64,000 nucleotides of DNA from assembly GCF_000297775.1 (NCBI RefSeq), contig NZ_JH815516.1, positions 233,520-297,519 of the forward strand, read 5' to 3'. This document shows, piece after piece, positions 8,351-17,629 of this stretch. The notes beneath the pieces were generated by a model that did not search any database, had not been told where the DNA came from, and saw only the letters and a list, made by a program, of their open reading frames with translations. The position numbers and the translations under genes were made by a program. The DNA is from Sutterella wadsworthensis 2_1_59BFAA (lineage in GTDB: Bacteria; Pseudomonadota; Gammaproteobacteria; Burkholderiales; Burkholderiaceae_F). How positions within the stretch are numbered: the stretch's first letter is position 1; each line of letters begins with the position of its first letter.

Positions 8351-8585
8351 TTTTCTTTCCGTTTGGTTGCCGGCGTTCTCTGATTCGAGCGCCGTACGGG
8401 CGAAGCGTCCGCAGTGACGGACGCCGCGCCCGGGGTGAGGCTTCCGAAGGCCTGTGCAGGGGGCTTTCGGAACACGGAGAAAATTGTAGAAACGGCGGCC
8501 CGCGCCGCCTAGAGACGGATTCCCGCCTTCGGCGGCCATGGGGTGCAAGGGGCCGTTGCACGCCGTGCGTGCGGGACGGGGGACT

Positions 8586-9593
8586 TCAGACGCAGGCGCG
8601 CATTTCCCGGGTTTCGCTCCGCTGAGCTTCTTGAACCGCCGCTCCTTCGTCGGCCTTGAGGTAGGCGCGCCACTTCTCGCGGATGCTCGTGATCAGAAAC
8701 GCCCTCACCCACTGGCGCAGCGGATCGAGGTCCGTGCGCGCGTGCCAGATGAAGGACGGAATCCAGAGCGGCGTGAAGAGGTCCGCAGGCTCGAAGGCCT
8801 CGACGGGAAGACGTTCCGCGAGAAGGTCCGTGAGCGGCGCAGGGACGACCATGTAGGCGTCGGTGTCGAGAAGCGTCCAGGCGCAGGCGAGAAAGTACGG
8901 CATCTGCAGGACGCGCTGCGAGGAGAGCTGGTTGAGTGTGAGAATGGGCGCGGTGACGCCCGAAGGCTGCGAGACCGTGGGCGAGATCATCGGATAGCGG
9001 TCGAGGTCGGCCGTCGTGAGCGCGGCGCCCCGCCCGCTCATCGGATGCCCTCGGCGCGCGAGGACCTTCATGCGCGCACAGATCAGAAGGCGGCTTCGCA
9101 TGTCGTCATCGAGATGCAGGTGCGGGTCGCAGGCGACGACCAGGTCGAGCGTCCCCGAGCGCAGGTCCGGGAGCGCCTGATGGTTGAGGGGCACGACTTC
9201 GACGTGCAGCTTCGGGGCGCGTTCGTGCATGGCCTTGATGAAGGGCGCGACGAAGACGAGCGCCGTGTTGTCGACGGCGCCGATGCGGATCGTCTCGCTG
9301 CTCTCAAGCAGGTTCGGCTCGCTCTCGTTCGAAAAGAGCGCCGAGAGCGAGCGGAAGAGATCGTGAAGCCTCGGCAGAATGGCCGTGAGGTCCGGCGTCG
9401 GGATCATCTCGGGACCGTGGCGCGTGAAGAGCTCGTTGCCGAAGGTCGCGCGCGCCTGCGCAAGGAGCCTCGAGGCCTGCGAGACGGAAAGCCCGAGCGC
9501 CGCGGCGGTCCGCGCGAGCGATCGGGTGTCCTGAAGAATGACAAGAAGTCTCAGGATTCGAAGGTCGATGTTGTCGTAGTCCGGGGTGGTCAT
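8586..9593 (-). CDS. LysR-family regulator upstream of assT1
   Basis: Protein of 335 residues. The N-terminal winged helix-turn-helix is in residues 8-65 (TAAALGLSVSQASRLLAQA), followed by a periplasmic-binding-protein-like effector domain (IRIGAVDNTALVFVAPFIKA, later LQMPYFLACAWTLLDTDA). It shares the effector-domain motif MPYFLA/PYF with the other regulators of this window (812, 17630), a local paralogue group. The ATG at 9593 has AGGA ahead. It is read in the same direction as assT1, 236 bp upstream of it, with a GC-rich hairpin after its stop. It probably controls assT1, the porin or both; its ligand is unknown. Confidence 0.85.
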   Translation of the reverse strand: MTTPDYDNIDLRILRLLVILQDTRSLARTAAALGLSVSQASRLLAQARATFGNELFTRHGPEMIPTPDLTAILPRLHDLFRSLSALFSNESEPNLLESSETIRIGAVDNTALVFVAPFIKAMHERAPKLHVEVVPLNHQALPDLRSGTLDLVVACDPHLHLDDDMRSRLLICARMKVLARRGHPMSGRGAALTTADLDRYPMISPTVSQPSGVTAPILTLNQLSSQRVLQMPYFLACAWTLLDTDAYMVVPAPLTDLLAERLPVEAFEPADLFTPLWIPSFIWHARTDLDPLRQWVRAFLITSIREKWRAYLKADEGAAVQEAQRSETREMRACV

Positions 9594-9747
9594 GGGCTGG
9601 TCCTTTTTGCTGTTCGGCTTCGGTTGGTCGGGGTCCCTCATGGTCGGGAATGCAGAATGCAAATGCCGCAGATGGAATATCTTCCCGTCCGCGGCCGTGT
9701 GCGCAAGGTAACGGGACGTGCCGAGGGGCGCCATCCCGTGTCCTGCG

Positions 9748-10881
9748 TCAGAAGTTGTGGTGGATGCCTGCGAGCACCTGCCAGGCTTCAGGATTCTTGA
9801 AGCTCGAGTCGCCGTTCACGTATTCCGTGCGGTCCCTGAACCAGCCTGCAGCCGTGTAGAAGCTCGTGCGCTTCGTGAAGTCGTACTTCCAGCCTGCGAC
9901 GAGCGAGGTGCGCGTGATGTGTGCGCCGTCGGCATCGGCGTCATCGGCCTCGGCGCTCATGCGCATGGCGTAAAGGTCGAATTCGCCCGAAAGGAGCGGA
10001 GCGCGCAGGCCCACGGAGAAGGCGTGCCCGCCGATGTCGTCGAGGCCCGTGAGGGGACGGCAGTCGGAGAGCCCGGGGAGCGGCATGATCATGTCGCCGC
10101 CCTTGAACCAGGTGCCGAATGCGTAGAGCTTGACGGGGTCGAGTTTCACGTTGCCGCCGAACAGCAGACCAAGCGCATCCTCCTGATCGCCCGAGGTGCT
10201 GGCCTCGTTCATCCAGTCGGCCATGAAGACGAGGTTCGCGACGCTGCTGTCCCAGGTGAAGGCAGCGGAGGCGTAGCGGTCGGCCGAGGACGAGCCTTCA
10301 ACAACGTTGTTGCCCTTCGTGTCGGCGTCGAACGAATACTGGAAGTGGCCCTTGACGCCGGCGAAGGACGGCGTGTCGTACTGAACCATGTTGGAGCTCG
10401 GGAAGCCGTAGAATGGCATCACGTACATGGGACTTGCAAGATTGCCCCAGCCGGTGCCGAACGGGTTGATGCGCGCGCCGGTGATGTCGAAGGATAGCGG
10501 CGTGGCGCCGGAGCGCATGATGCCGAGGCGGCCGAAGGCGACCTGACCGAGATCCTGATCCTTGATGTAGATGTAGCTGCCGCGGTCGAAGAGGCTGCCT
10601 TCGGTCTTCATTTCGCCCGAGTCAGACGCATAGCTGGCCTCGAGGCAGAAGCCGAGGTCGGTGCCGGGACGAAGGTTTTCGCCGCCCATGAAGATGATGC
10701 GGTTGGCGTTGAGCATGCCTTCGGCCATTTCAAGCGTGTTGGTGCTCGTGCCCGTGCCCGTGGAGGTGTGCTGGAAGCGCAGGCCGGTGTCGACCATGCC
10801 GCCGATCTTCACTTCAGCGCCATTGGCGGCGAGAGCCGCAGCGGCGCACGCAAGCGTGATGAGGGATTTGGTGAAAGCCAT
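9748..10881 (-). CDS. Trimeric Gram-negative porin
   Basis: Outer-membrane porin of 377 residues with a signal peptide (MAFTKSLITLACAAAALA) and mature start GAEVKIGGMVDTGLRF. It ends in a C-terminal phenylalanine (LAGIHHNF). Internal porin blocks are visible (LGQVAFGRLGIM, then YDFTKRTSFYTAAGWF near the end). It lies between the flavoprotein gene at 11031 and the LysR gene at 8586, all on the minus strand. It may therefore serve the flavoprotein's substrate or the sulfotransferase. The start has GGAG (CCGGAGCC) about nine bases upstream. Four porin genes occur in this window, each next to a periplasmic redox or transfer enzyme. Confidence 0.9.
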   Translation of the reverse strand: MAFTKSLITLACAAAALAANGAEVKIGGMVDTGLRFQHTSTGTGTSTNTLEMAEGMLNANRIIFMGGENLRPGTDLGFCLEASYASDSGEMKTEGSLFDRGSYIYIKDQDLGQVAFGRLGIMRSGATPLSFDITGARINPFGTGWGNLASPMYVMPFYGFPSSNMVQYDTPSFAGVKGHFQYSFDADTKGNNVVEGSSSADRYASAAFTWDSSVANLVFMADWMNEASTSGDQEDALGLLFGGNVKLDPVKLYAFGTWFKGGDMIMPLPGLSDCRPLTGLDDIGGHAFSVGLRAPLLSGEFDLYAMRMSAEADDADADGAHITRTSLVAGWKYDFTKRTSFYTAAGWFRDRTEYVNGDSSFKNPEAWQVLAGIHHNF

Positions 10882-11030
10882 GAGAAAGGCTCCGGATTGG
10901 TTGGATAAAAAAAGAGGACCGGCGGGAAGGAGGTGCTCGCCGGTCCCGGGAAGGCGGCCGCTTTTTTCGTGTTCTTCAGGGAGGAGAGGCCCGTCGAAGA
11001 AGCGGCCGCGGTTGGGGTTTCGTCCGCGAT

Positions 11031-12914
11031 TTACTTGGCGGCCTTCACGGCCTTCGCAGCTTCCATGCCGGCGATGCGGCCGGAGTTGTATGCGAAGCCG
11101 AGAGCCAGACCCTGGTACGGCGGGTAGGACGGCGTGGAGTAGAAGCCGTAGGCGTTGTTGCCCGTGGCATAGAGGCCGCCGATCGTGCGGTAGTCGCCGT
11201 CAAGAACCTGCATGTTCTCGTTGACGCGCAGACCGCCGAGCGTGGAGAGGCTTACGACCTTGGCGCGGAAGGCGTAGAACGGACCTTCCTTGACGCCGAA
11301 CTGGAGGAACTCGGCGGGCTTGCCGAACGGATCCTTCTTCGTTTCGACGGCTTTGTTGTAGTCGGCCACCTGCTTCGTGAAGCCGCTGTCGAAGCCGGCC
11401 TTCTTGGCGAGCTCTTCAAGCGTGTCGGCCTTGAAGCCGACGCCCTGGCGGACGGCCTCTTCAGCGAAGGCGCGGAAGTCGCCCTTGCCCGTCGGGTTGG
11501 CGGGACCGGCGCCGGAGACTTCGAATGGGAGCTTGTCGGCCGTGTAGGCGTCGAGCGTCTTGCCGTCCACGACGACGAAGTACTTGCCGCCGACGGAGTA
11601 GCCAGCGTTGGCCCAGTAGACGGTGTCGTAGATCAGTTCTTCATTGCAGAAGCGGTGGCCGGCCGGGTCGACCCAGAGGAGCGGCGTCTTGAGGACGCGC
11701 ACGAGGAGGTTGGAGTCGATCATGCCGTGGGCGCCGGCGGTCGAGGTGGAGAGGCCGTCGAATTCGCAGGCGTGGATGAGGGCCGAGTTTTCGCCCATCT
11801 TCTGGGCGCCGGCCTTGAGGGCCATGTCGATGCCTTCGCCGTTGTTGGCCCAGGCGATGCGGTTCGTGAGTTGCTTGCTCTCCATCTTTTCGGAGAGGCG
11901 CTTCATGTCGCCGCCGTAGCCGCCCGTGGCGAGTACGAGGGCCTTGGTCTTGATCGTGAGCTTGCCGCCGTCGGCCTTTTCGGCGATCACGGCCGTGACG
12001 TTGCCGTCCTTGTCCTGCTCGAGGTCATAGGCGCGGGTCGACGTGAGGAGCTTGCCGCCCATCTTCTCGAGCGACTTGTACATGTTCACGAAGGCCGTGT
12101 GGTTGTCCTGATAGCGGTGATAGATGCGCCAACGGATCGGGTACGGGTTCTGGCCCTGCTGCGGGTTCCAGTCGATGAGCTTGAACTTCGCGCCGTGGCC
12201 CTGCAGCCAGTCGATGGTCGAGCCGGACTGCTCGATCACGCGACGGGTGATCGGGGCGTTGGAGAGGAAGTGGTTGTAGTCCATCAGGAGCGTGTAGAGG
12301 TTGTCGGCCGTCAGCTGCTTGAGAAGTTCGGGATCGTTCTTGAACTTCTCCTTCTGCAGCGAGGATTCGACGGCGAAAAGGCCCGAGGCGATCTGGCCGG
12401 CGCCGCCCACGGCGGGAGCCTTTTCAAGGACGAGGACCTTGGCGCCCGATTCGGCTGCGGCAAGCGCGGCGGCCGTGCCGGAAGCACCGGCGCCAACGAC
12501 GACGATGTCGGCGGTCATGGTTTCGGACGGGCCGATCTTCTTGGCGACCTTGACGTCATACTTCTTGGGATCACCGCCCGCCTTCTCGATGGCGGCGATG
12601 ACGGCCTTGCGGATGGCTTCGCTCGAGATGGTGGCGCCGGTCACGGCGTCAACGGCCGTGCTCTGGTGCTTGACCATTGCGGGGGCCATGGCCTTGGCGG
12701 CCTCGCCACCGAGGAACGGCGTTTCGCCCGAAACGTCAAGCTTGACGTCGGTGAGGCGGCCTTCGGCGTCAAGCGTCACGGCAGCCTTCACCATGCTGAG
12801 CTTGCCCATGGCTTGGCCTTCGTAGGTGCCCGCCGTCACGGCGGCAACGGCGCAGGAACCGGCGCCGCAAAGAAGCGCGGCAAGCGCCGTCTTCCTGAAA
12901 GTTTCAACGAACAT
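11031..12914 (-). CDS. Secreted FMN-binding/FAD fumarate-reductase-like flavoprotein
   Basis: Periplasmic reductase of 627 residues. A signal peptide (MFVETFRKTALAALLCGAG, through AVAAV) is followed by an FMN-binding domain (about 30-115) ending in DAVTGATISSEAIRKAV, where a threonine is the usual covalent FMN site. An FAD domain follows, starting at ADIVVVGAGASGTAAALAAA with the GxGxxG fold, and the C-terminal FAD-binding part is GGLRVNENMQVLDG. The family includes soluble fumarate, urocanate and related enoate reductases that take electrons from periplasmic cytochromes. No haem motifs are present in this protein, so a separate donor is needed; the exact substrate cannot be read. A LysR gene is divergently transcribed next to it. 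Confidence 0.88.
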   Translation of the reverse strand: MFVETFRKTALAALLCGAGSCAVAAVTAGTYEGQAMGKLSMVKAAVTLDAEGRLTDVKLDVSGETPFLGGEAAKAMAPAMVKHQSTAVDAVTGATISSEAIRKAVIAAIEKAGGDPKKYDVKVAKKIGPSETMTADIVVVGAGASGTAAALAAAESGAKVLVLEKAPAVGGAGQIASGLFAVESSLQKEKFKNDPELLKQLTADNLYTLLMDYNHFLSNAPITRRVIEQSGSTIDWLQGHGAKFKLIDWNPQQGQNPYPIRWRIYHRYQDNHTAFVNMYKSLEKMGGKLLTSTRAYDLEQDKDGNVTAVIAEKADGGKLTIKTKALVLATGGYGGDMKRLSEKMESKQLTNRIAWANNGEGIDMALKAGAQKMGENSALIHACEFDGLSTSTAGAHGMIDSNLLVRVLKTPLLWVDPAGHRFCNEELIYDTVYWANAGYSVGGKYFVVVDGKTLDAYTADKLPFEVSGAGPANPTGKGDFRAFAEEAVRQGVGFKADTLEELAKKAGFDSGFTKQVADYNKAVETKKDPFGKPAEFLQFGVKEGPFYAFRAKVVSLSTLGGLRVNENMQVLDGDYRTIGGLYATGNNAYGFYSTPSYPPYQGLALGFAYNSGRIAGMEAAKAVKAAK

Positions 12915-13020
12915 GTTTGTCTTCTCCTAAGGGTTGGTCAGGGACCGCTCAACTCGGTCGGACCCTGAAGCGCAAGGACGGAGAATAATTCCGTTGATTT
13001 CGACTTTGATTGATGGTACG

Positions 13021-13035
13021 ATCGAGAATCTCGAT
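13021..13035. promoter_or_regulatory. Palindromic LysR-type operator candidate
   Basis: A 15-bp palindrome (ATCGAG-AAT-CTCGAT) lies in the 271-bp divergent gap between the flavoprotein (start 12914) and the LysR gene (start 13186). Its position suits a regulator acting on both promoters. Further partial copies of the GATCGA/TTCG half-site lie at about 13067-13115. Confidence 0.5.
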
Positions 13036-13185
13036 TGTGCATGTGAGGCTACGTAAAACGCTTGTCCCTAGGTCGTTTTTGTGTGGATCGAAAGTACGTT
13101 CGCGATCGAAGGTTCGGGAAATCTCTAGTGTTCCGAACACGGGAAAACCCGTCCCGTCCTTTTCCGTTTCCGAGAGGAGCTCTTC

Positions 13186-14109
13186 ATGTTCGACTTGAAG
13201 CATCTTCAGGCCTTCGTGGTTCTTGCGGACCGCATGCATTTCGGGCGCGCGGCGAAGTTGCTTGGCATCAGCCAGTCGACGCTCAGCACGCAGATCAGAC
13301 TCCTTGAGGAGGAGCTCGGAGGAGCGGTTGTCAACCGCTCGAACCGAACGATGGCGCTGACGCCTCTTGGTGAAACCTTCCTTGCAGACGCGCAGCGCAT
13401 CCTTGCGATGGCCGAATGCGCGAGGCACAACGCCGACGACATTCTCAACGGCACCGCTTCGACGCTTCGCGTGGGCGTATGCGCCGCCACGATTTCCTCG
13501 GGCCTTTTCGGTACCGTTCTGCGTGAGGCGCGCTCGCGCTTTCCTTCACTCACGATCATTGCCGAAGAGGCGCCTCCCGCTACGCTTGCAAAGCGCCTGG
13601 CCGAAGGTTCGATCGACGTGATGATGAGCATCACTTTCGGCGTGAGGTTCGATGCGCCTGTCGTGATGCAGACGATCGGACGCTGTCCGCCCGTACTCCT
13701 TGCTGCCGCTGACTCGCCCTGCATCACCCCGGACGGACAACTCAACATGGACGTCCTGCGTCATAGCGACTTCATGATCTTCGAGAGCCGTCATGACTCG
13801 CCCTACGTGGTCGACAATGCACTCGGCTTCACTCCGAAGGCCGTCATCAAGCTTTCGTCCCTGCGCCTCATCATCGAATACGTGCGTCAGGGGATCGGCG
13901 CCGCCATCATCCCTCAGACCGATTTGCCGATTGCCGGCGACGGCATCCGCCACGTCGTCCTCGACGACATCGTCATGGATGCCTCCGTCGTGAGGCTCGC
14001 TGAAAGCAACGGATCGATGGTCAAGGCCTTCGTTGCCCTTGTCGCCGAAGTGAAGGAACGGCGGCTCTGGTTTCGCAGGGGGTGTCCTGCCGTCGATGCC
14101 TCCATATGA
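13186..14109 (+). CDS. LysR-family regulator, divergent from flavoprotein
   Basis: Canonical LysR protein of 307 residues. Residues 1-60 form the helix-turn-helix (MFDLKHLQAFVVLADRMHFG then LLGISQSTLSTQIRLLEEEL), followed by a linker and a two-lobed effector domain (LRVGVCAATISSGLFGTVL). The start ATG has GAGGAG seven bases ahead. It is divergent from the FMN/FAD reductase gene and upstream of assT2, and either could be its target; the palindrome at 13021 favours the reductase. It belongs to the classical LysR branch, unlike the shorter-motif regulators at 8586 and 17630. The 294 bp after it contain a GCAAAACC/GGTTTTGC hairpin (about 14176-14217), a likely terminator, and the leader of assT2. 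Confidence 0.9.
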   Translation: MFDLKHLQAFVVLADRMHFGRAAKLLGISQSTLSTQIRLLEEELGGAVVNRSNRTMALTPLGETFLADAQRILAMAECARHNADDILNGTASTLRVGVCAATISSGLFGTVLREARSRFPSLTIIAEEAPPATLAKRLAEGSIDVMMSITFGVRFDAPVVMQTIGRCPPVLLAAADSPCITPDGQLNMDVLRHSDFMIFESRHDSPYVVDNALGFTPKAVIKLSSLRLIIEYVRQGIGAAIIPQTDLPIAGDGIRHVVLDDIVMDASVVRLAESNGSMVKAFVALVAEVKERRLWFRRGCPAVDASI

Positions 14110-14403
14110 GCCTGCGTCGGGAGTCTTTTCCGCGCGCATGCACGCGATGCATCAACGCATGGATTTTCGCCTCGAGCAAAACCCCAAGGGGATTTCCCGA
14201 GGTTTTGCATTTTCTGCAAAGAGGCCTTCCCGTTTCTGAAGACTGCGCCTCCGAATCCTCCTATGGTTCGGCGATGGTCGCATCCGTACCATTTTCTGCA
14301 TCGTGAGGGGCGGAACGCCGGTTCCGCCTCCTCGATCCGTCAACGGGCGTGCGCCGCACTGATGCTCGGCACGCCCTTCAGCAAGTCAGAAAAGGAGTCC
14401 AAC

Positions 14404-16236
14404 ATGCTGACGAAGCGCGTCTTCATTGCCTCGATGCTCTCGATGGCCGTTACCGCCGCCCTGCCCCTTCGGGCGCTTGCCGCAGGCGGTCCCTCGGGTC
14501 CGAAGGTCAAGTACCAGGTCCAGGGCCTGCTCGGCGAGGTGGTCGTCAATCCGTACCGCATCGCGCCGCTCACCGCCATCATCCGCAACGGCGGCTACGT
14601 CGTGACCGACGCGACCGTCCGCATCGTTCCCAAGCCCGAAGGTCAGGAGATCAAGTACAAGGTGAGCGACGTCGACCTGCTCACGCACTCGGGCATTCCC
14701 GTTTTCGGCCTCTACGCCGACTGGGTCAACACGGTCGAGGTGAGCTACACGCGCACCACCAACGGCACGAACCCGAAGTCCGAAAAGATCACTGAAAGCT
14801 ACCGCATCTACTGCGGTCCGGCCTATGCGCCGAGCAATGGCACGACCGCTCAGAAGAGCGGCCTCTTCAACACGAAGGTCATCAAGGTTGAAAAGGGTTT
14901 CGAGGACCGCCTCTACCTCGTCAACAACATTCTCGATCACTATCCGCAGGCCGAGCGCGCCGTGTGGAACAACCCGACGGGCGGCTCGCTCGAATGGGGC
15001 GGCTATCCGCAGGTCGGCATCATCGACACAAAGGGCGAGCTGCGTTGGTACCTGCATGCCGAGCCGATCTTTGATGCGAGCTCCATCTATCAGGGCGGCG
15101 TCATGATGGGCTTCCGCCAGAACGACGACGGCATGCTCACCTGGGGCTACGGCCAGCGCTACGCCAAGTACGACATCATGGGCCGCGAGGTCTTCAACCG
15201 CCGTCTGCCCGAAGGCTATGACGACTTCAGCCATGCACTCGAACCGATGCAGAACGGCAACTATCTCGTTCGCGTCTCGAGCGCCAACTACAAGCGTCCC
15301 GACGGCAGGAACGTTCGCACGGTGCGTGACGTCATCATCGAGGTCGATTCGGAAGGACGCGTCGTCGACGAATGGAACCTCAACAACATTCTCGATCCGT
15401 ATCGCAGCACGGTCATCAAGACGCTTGACCAGGGCGCCGTCTGCCTCAATATCGACGCCAAGCTCGCAGGCCACACGATGAGCGCCGAGGAGCTGGCCGC
15501 GATCGACAAGAGCGACAACTTCGGCGACATCCTCGGTACGGGCGCGGGCCGAAACTGGGCCCACGTCAACTCCGTGGACTACGACCCGACCGATGACTCG
15601 ATCATCATTTCCTCCCGTCACCAGTCCGCCATCGTCAAGATCGGCCGCGACAAGAAGGTCAAGTGGATCGTGGGCTCCCATGAAGGCTGGACGGGTGACT
15701 TCGCGAAGAGGCTCCTCAAGCCGGTCGACGCTTCGGGCAACCCCATCGAGTGCGACGAATACTACAACGTCTGCAAGAAGGACTTCGACTGGACCTGGAC
15801 CCAGCACACCGCATGGCGCATTGATGCCAAGTCCGACAAGCGCTGGTTCTACCTTTCCGTCTTTGACAATGGCGACGGTCGCGGCATGGAGCAGCCCGCT
15901 CTGCCCGATATGAAGTATTCGCGCGCCGTCGTCTACAAGATTGACCAGAAGAAGATGACCATCGAGCAGGTCTGGGAATACGGCAAGGGCCGCGGTCACG
16001 AATGGTTCAGCCCGGTGACGTCTCTGACCGAATACCACAAGGACAAGGATTCCGTCATGGTCTACTCCGCCACCGCAGGCATGGCGGGCGCCATGGACAT
16101 GCGTGCGCCCTCGCCCTTCATCAACGAATTCAAGTGGGGCGCGAAGGAGCCCTCGGTTGAAATCCGAATTCTTGATGCCATGGGCTATCAGGCCATGCCG
16201 TTCGACGTTCAGAAGGCCTTCTCGGCAGCCAAGTGA
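14404..16236 (+). CDS. assT: Arylsulfate sulfotransferase 2 (periplasmic)
   Basis: Protein of 610 residues, a close paralogue of the product of 6530-8350 throughout, for example the shared blocks GGPSGPKV/HVxY, KTLDQGAVCLNIDA and GRNWAHVNSVDYDP. The signal peptide is MLTKRVFIASMLSMAVTAAL through RALAAGG. The sulfate-accepting histidine is His468 in DWTWTQHTAWRI, preceded by a cysteine pair (ECDEYYNVCKK) with a wider spacing than in copy 1. The ATG at 14404 has AAGGAG seven bases ahead. It must rely on the DsbL/DsbI pair at 1538-3059, since no second copy is nearby. A strong terminator follows, then a porin and a LysR gene on the same strand. Confidence 0.93.
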   Translation: MLTKRVFIASMLSMAVTAALPLRALAAGGPSGPKVKYQVQGLLGEVVVNPYRIAPLTAIIRNGGYVVTDATVRIVPKPEGQEIKYKVSDVDLLTHSGIPVFGLYADWVNTVEVSYTRTTNGTNPKSEKITESYRIYCGPAYAPSNGTTAQKSGLFNTKVIKVEKGFEDRLYLVNNILDHYPQAERAVWNNPTGGSLEWGGYPQVGIIDTKGELRWYLHAEPIFDASSIYQGGVMMGFRQNDDGMLTWGYGQRYAKYDIMGREVFNRRLPEGYDDFSHALEPMQNGNYLVRVSSANYKRPDGRNVRTVRDVIIEVDSEGRVVDEWNLNNILDPYRSTVIKTLDQGAVCLNIDAKLAGHTMSAEELAAIDKSDNFGDILGTGAGRNWAHVNSVDYDPTDDSIIISSRHQSAIVKIGRDKKVKWIVGSHEGWTGDFAKRLLKPVDASGNPIECDEYYNVCKKDFDWTWTQHTAWRIDAKSDKRWFYLSVFDNGDGRGMEQPALPDMKYSRAVVYKIDQKKMTIEQVWEYGKGRGHEWFSPVTSLTEYHKDKDSVMVYSATAGMAGAMDMRAPSPFINEFKWGAKEPSVEIRILDAMGYQAMPFDVQKAFSAAK

Positions 16237-16261
16237 CGCCCTGGCCCGGCGTCTTGCCTTG

Positions 16262-16309
16262 CCGGACGGTCGGTCGGCTCTTGTCTCCGTCCGACCGTCC
16301 GGATTTTTC
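16262..16309 (+). terminator. Intrinsic terminator after assT2
   Basis: A 12-bp stem CCGGACGGTCGG (16262-16273) with CCGACCGTCCGG (16291-16302) is followed by ATTTTTCT. It ends the assT2 transcript before the porin. Confidence 0.85.
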
Positions 16310-16352
16310 TGAGAATCCAACCTTTCCATCCCCTCAGTTCAGGGACCTTGTC

Positions 16353-17543
16353 ATGCTAAGAAAGACAATCATCGCCGCCGCCTTGGCTGCGGCTTCGCTG
16401 GCACCGGCGGCAGAGGCCGCCGACGTGCGGATGTACGGCATCATCGACACAGGTATCATCGTCGAAAACAACCGAAACGGAGTCAACGGCACGGAGTGCA
16501 CGGCTCGCGAAGAGTTCGGCGTCAACCTCGGACCCCGCGTGGGTCTTGTCGCCAACGAGGACCTTGGCAACGGACTCAAGGTGAAGATGCAGCTCGAAAG
16601 CCTCTTCGAGTCCGACAACGGCGCCATGCGCTTCAATCGTCTCTTCGGCGGCGAGTCATCTCTTGCCGTCATCGGACGCTTCGGCGAGTTTGCGGCCGGC
16701 CGCATGGGTGCTCTGACCTCTCCGTTCGGCCACTGGGGCATGTTTGGCCTTGAAGCGACCCCGTTCGGGTTCGGATGGGGCCGAGCGGGCGGCGTGCACT
16801 GGATGCAGGGCGGCGACCGCCTTGACAACGCACTTTCCTGGGCGAGTCCCGAACTAGCTGGCGGGCTGACGCTCTACGCCCAGTATTCCTTCCAGACGGG
16901 TTCCAACCCGGTGCCCGGGGGTGAGGAGGCGGATACGGAGGACAACAACCGCCGCGCCGCACTTGGCTTCAAGTACCGGACGCCGAAGGTGACCTTCGCG
17001 GGCACTGTCGACAGGATCATGCATCCTGCACCCGAGACGGGCGCGAGCTGGTCGGGGGCCAGGGATTCGACGCTTGCGAGCCTCGCCGTCAACTTTCTTG
17101 TGGCCGACAACGTGCGCCTTTATGTTATGGGCCAGATGTTCAGGGACTTCTACACGGTTCCCGGAACGCCCGTCTACACGCCTTTATCGCTCATCGGAAG
17201 CAACAATCTTGCGGACGAGAATGCGCGGGGCGTGAGCGGCAGGGGCTTTGACGGCTATGTTCTTGGCCTCAATGCAAAGATCGGTCTCTGGGGCGGCGAT
17301 CTGATGCTCACCTCCGCCTACGATGACATCGAGTACAAGGGACACGTCAAGGCGGGCGCAGAAACCGGCCTCAAGCGCTGGCTGCTCGGCGCAGCCTACG
17401 AGTACCCGCTCAGCAAGCGCACGCATCTTTACGGCGCCGCCAACTGGACCCACGGCTCGGGTCTCTTTGATTCGGACAATTTCGAGGATACCAGCGATCC
17501 GAACTCCGAACAGGTGATGTTCGGCATCACGCATTTCTTCTGA
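16353..17543 (+). CDS. Trimeric Gram-negative porin next to assT2
   Basis: Outer-membrane porin of 396 residues: signal peptide (MLRKTIIAAALAAASLAPAA, cut after EAA), mature start DVRMYGIIDTGIIVENN, the second-strand block GLVANEDLGNGLKVKMQLES, and a C-terminal phenylalanine (MFGITHFF). The ATG at 16353 is preceded by AGGGA. It sits 117 bp downstream of assT2, separated from it by a terminator, and carries its own perfect terminator. The assT-porin order repeats the arrangement at assT1 (6530 and 4489), so it probably admits the sulfotransferase substrates. Confidence 0.92.
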   Translation: MLRKTIIAAALAAASLAPAAEAADVRMYGIIDTGIIVENNRNGVNGTECTAREEFGVNLGPRVGLVANEDLGNGLKVKMQLESLFESDNGAMRFNRLFGGESSLAVIGRFGEFAAGRMGALTSPFGHWGMFGLEATPFGFGWGRAGGVHWMQGGDRLDNALSWASPELAGGLTLYAQYSFQTGSNPVPGGEEADTEDNNRRAALGFKYRTPKVTFAGTVDRIMHPAPETGASWSGARDSTLASLAVNFLVADNVRLYVMGQMFRDFYTVPGTPVYTPLSLIGSNNLADENARGVSGRGFDGYVLGLNAKIGLWGGDLMLTSAYDDIEYKGHVKAGAETGLKRWLLGAAYEYPLSKRTHLYGAANWTHGSGLFDSDNFEDTSDPNSEQVMFGITHFF

Positions 17544-17571
17544 TGAGGAAGTCACGCCTTGTTTGGGCACG

Positions 17572-17605
17572 ACGCCCTTCGATAAAATCGAAGGGCGTTT
17601 TTATT
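17572..17605 (+). terminator. Intrinsic terminator after the assT2 porin
   Basis: A perfect 12-bp stem ACGCCCTTCGAT (17572-17583) with ATCGAAGGGCGT (17587-17598) is followed by TTTTATT. Confidence 0.9.
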
Positions 17606-17629
17606 CATGCCTTGGGGGTCAGAACGATC

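Noticed and set aside
6449-8383. Very long open frames opposite assT, the autotransporter, abgT and others (e.g. 6449-8383 plus, 14386-16329 minus, 43557-45137 minus, 19386-21188 plus)
   Set aside because: They are antisense mirrors of GC-rich coding sequence, with low-complexity Asp/Val/Gly/Ala or Arg-rich composition and no domain signatures, while the opposite strand has clear families.
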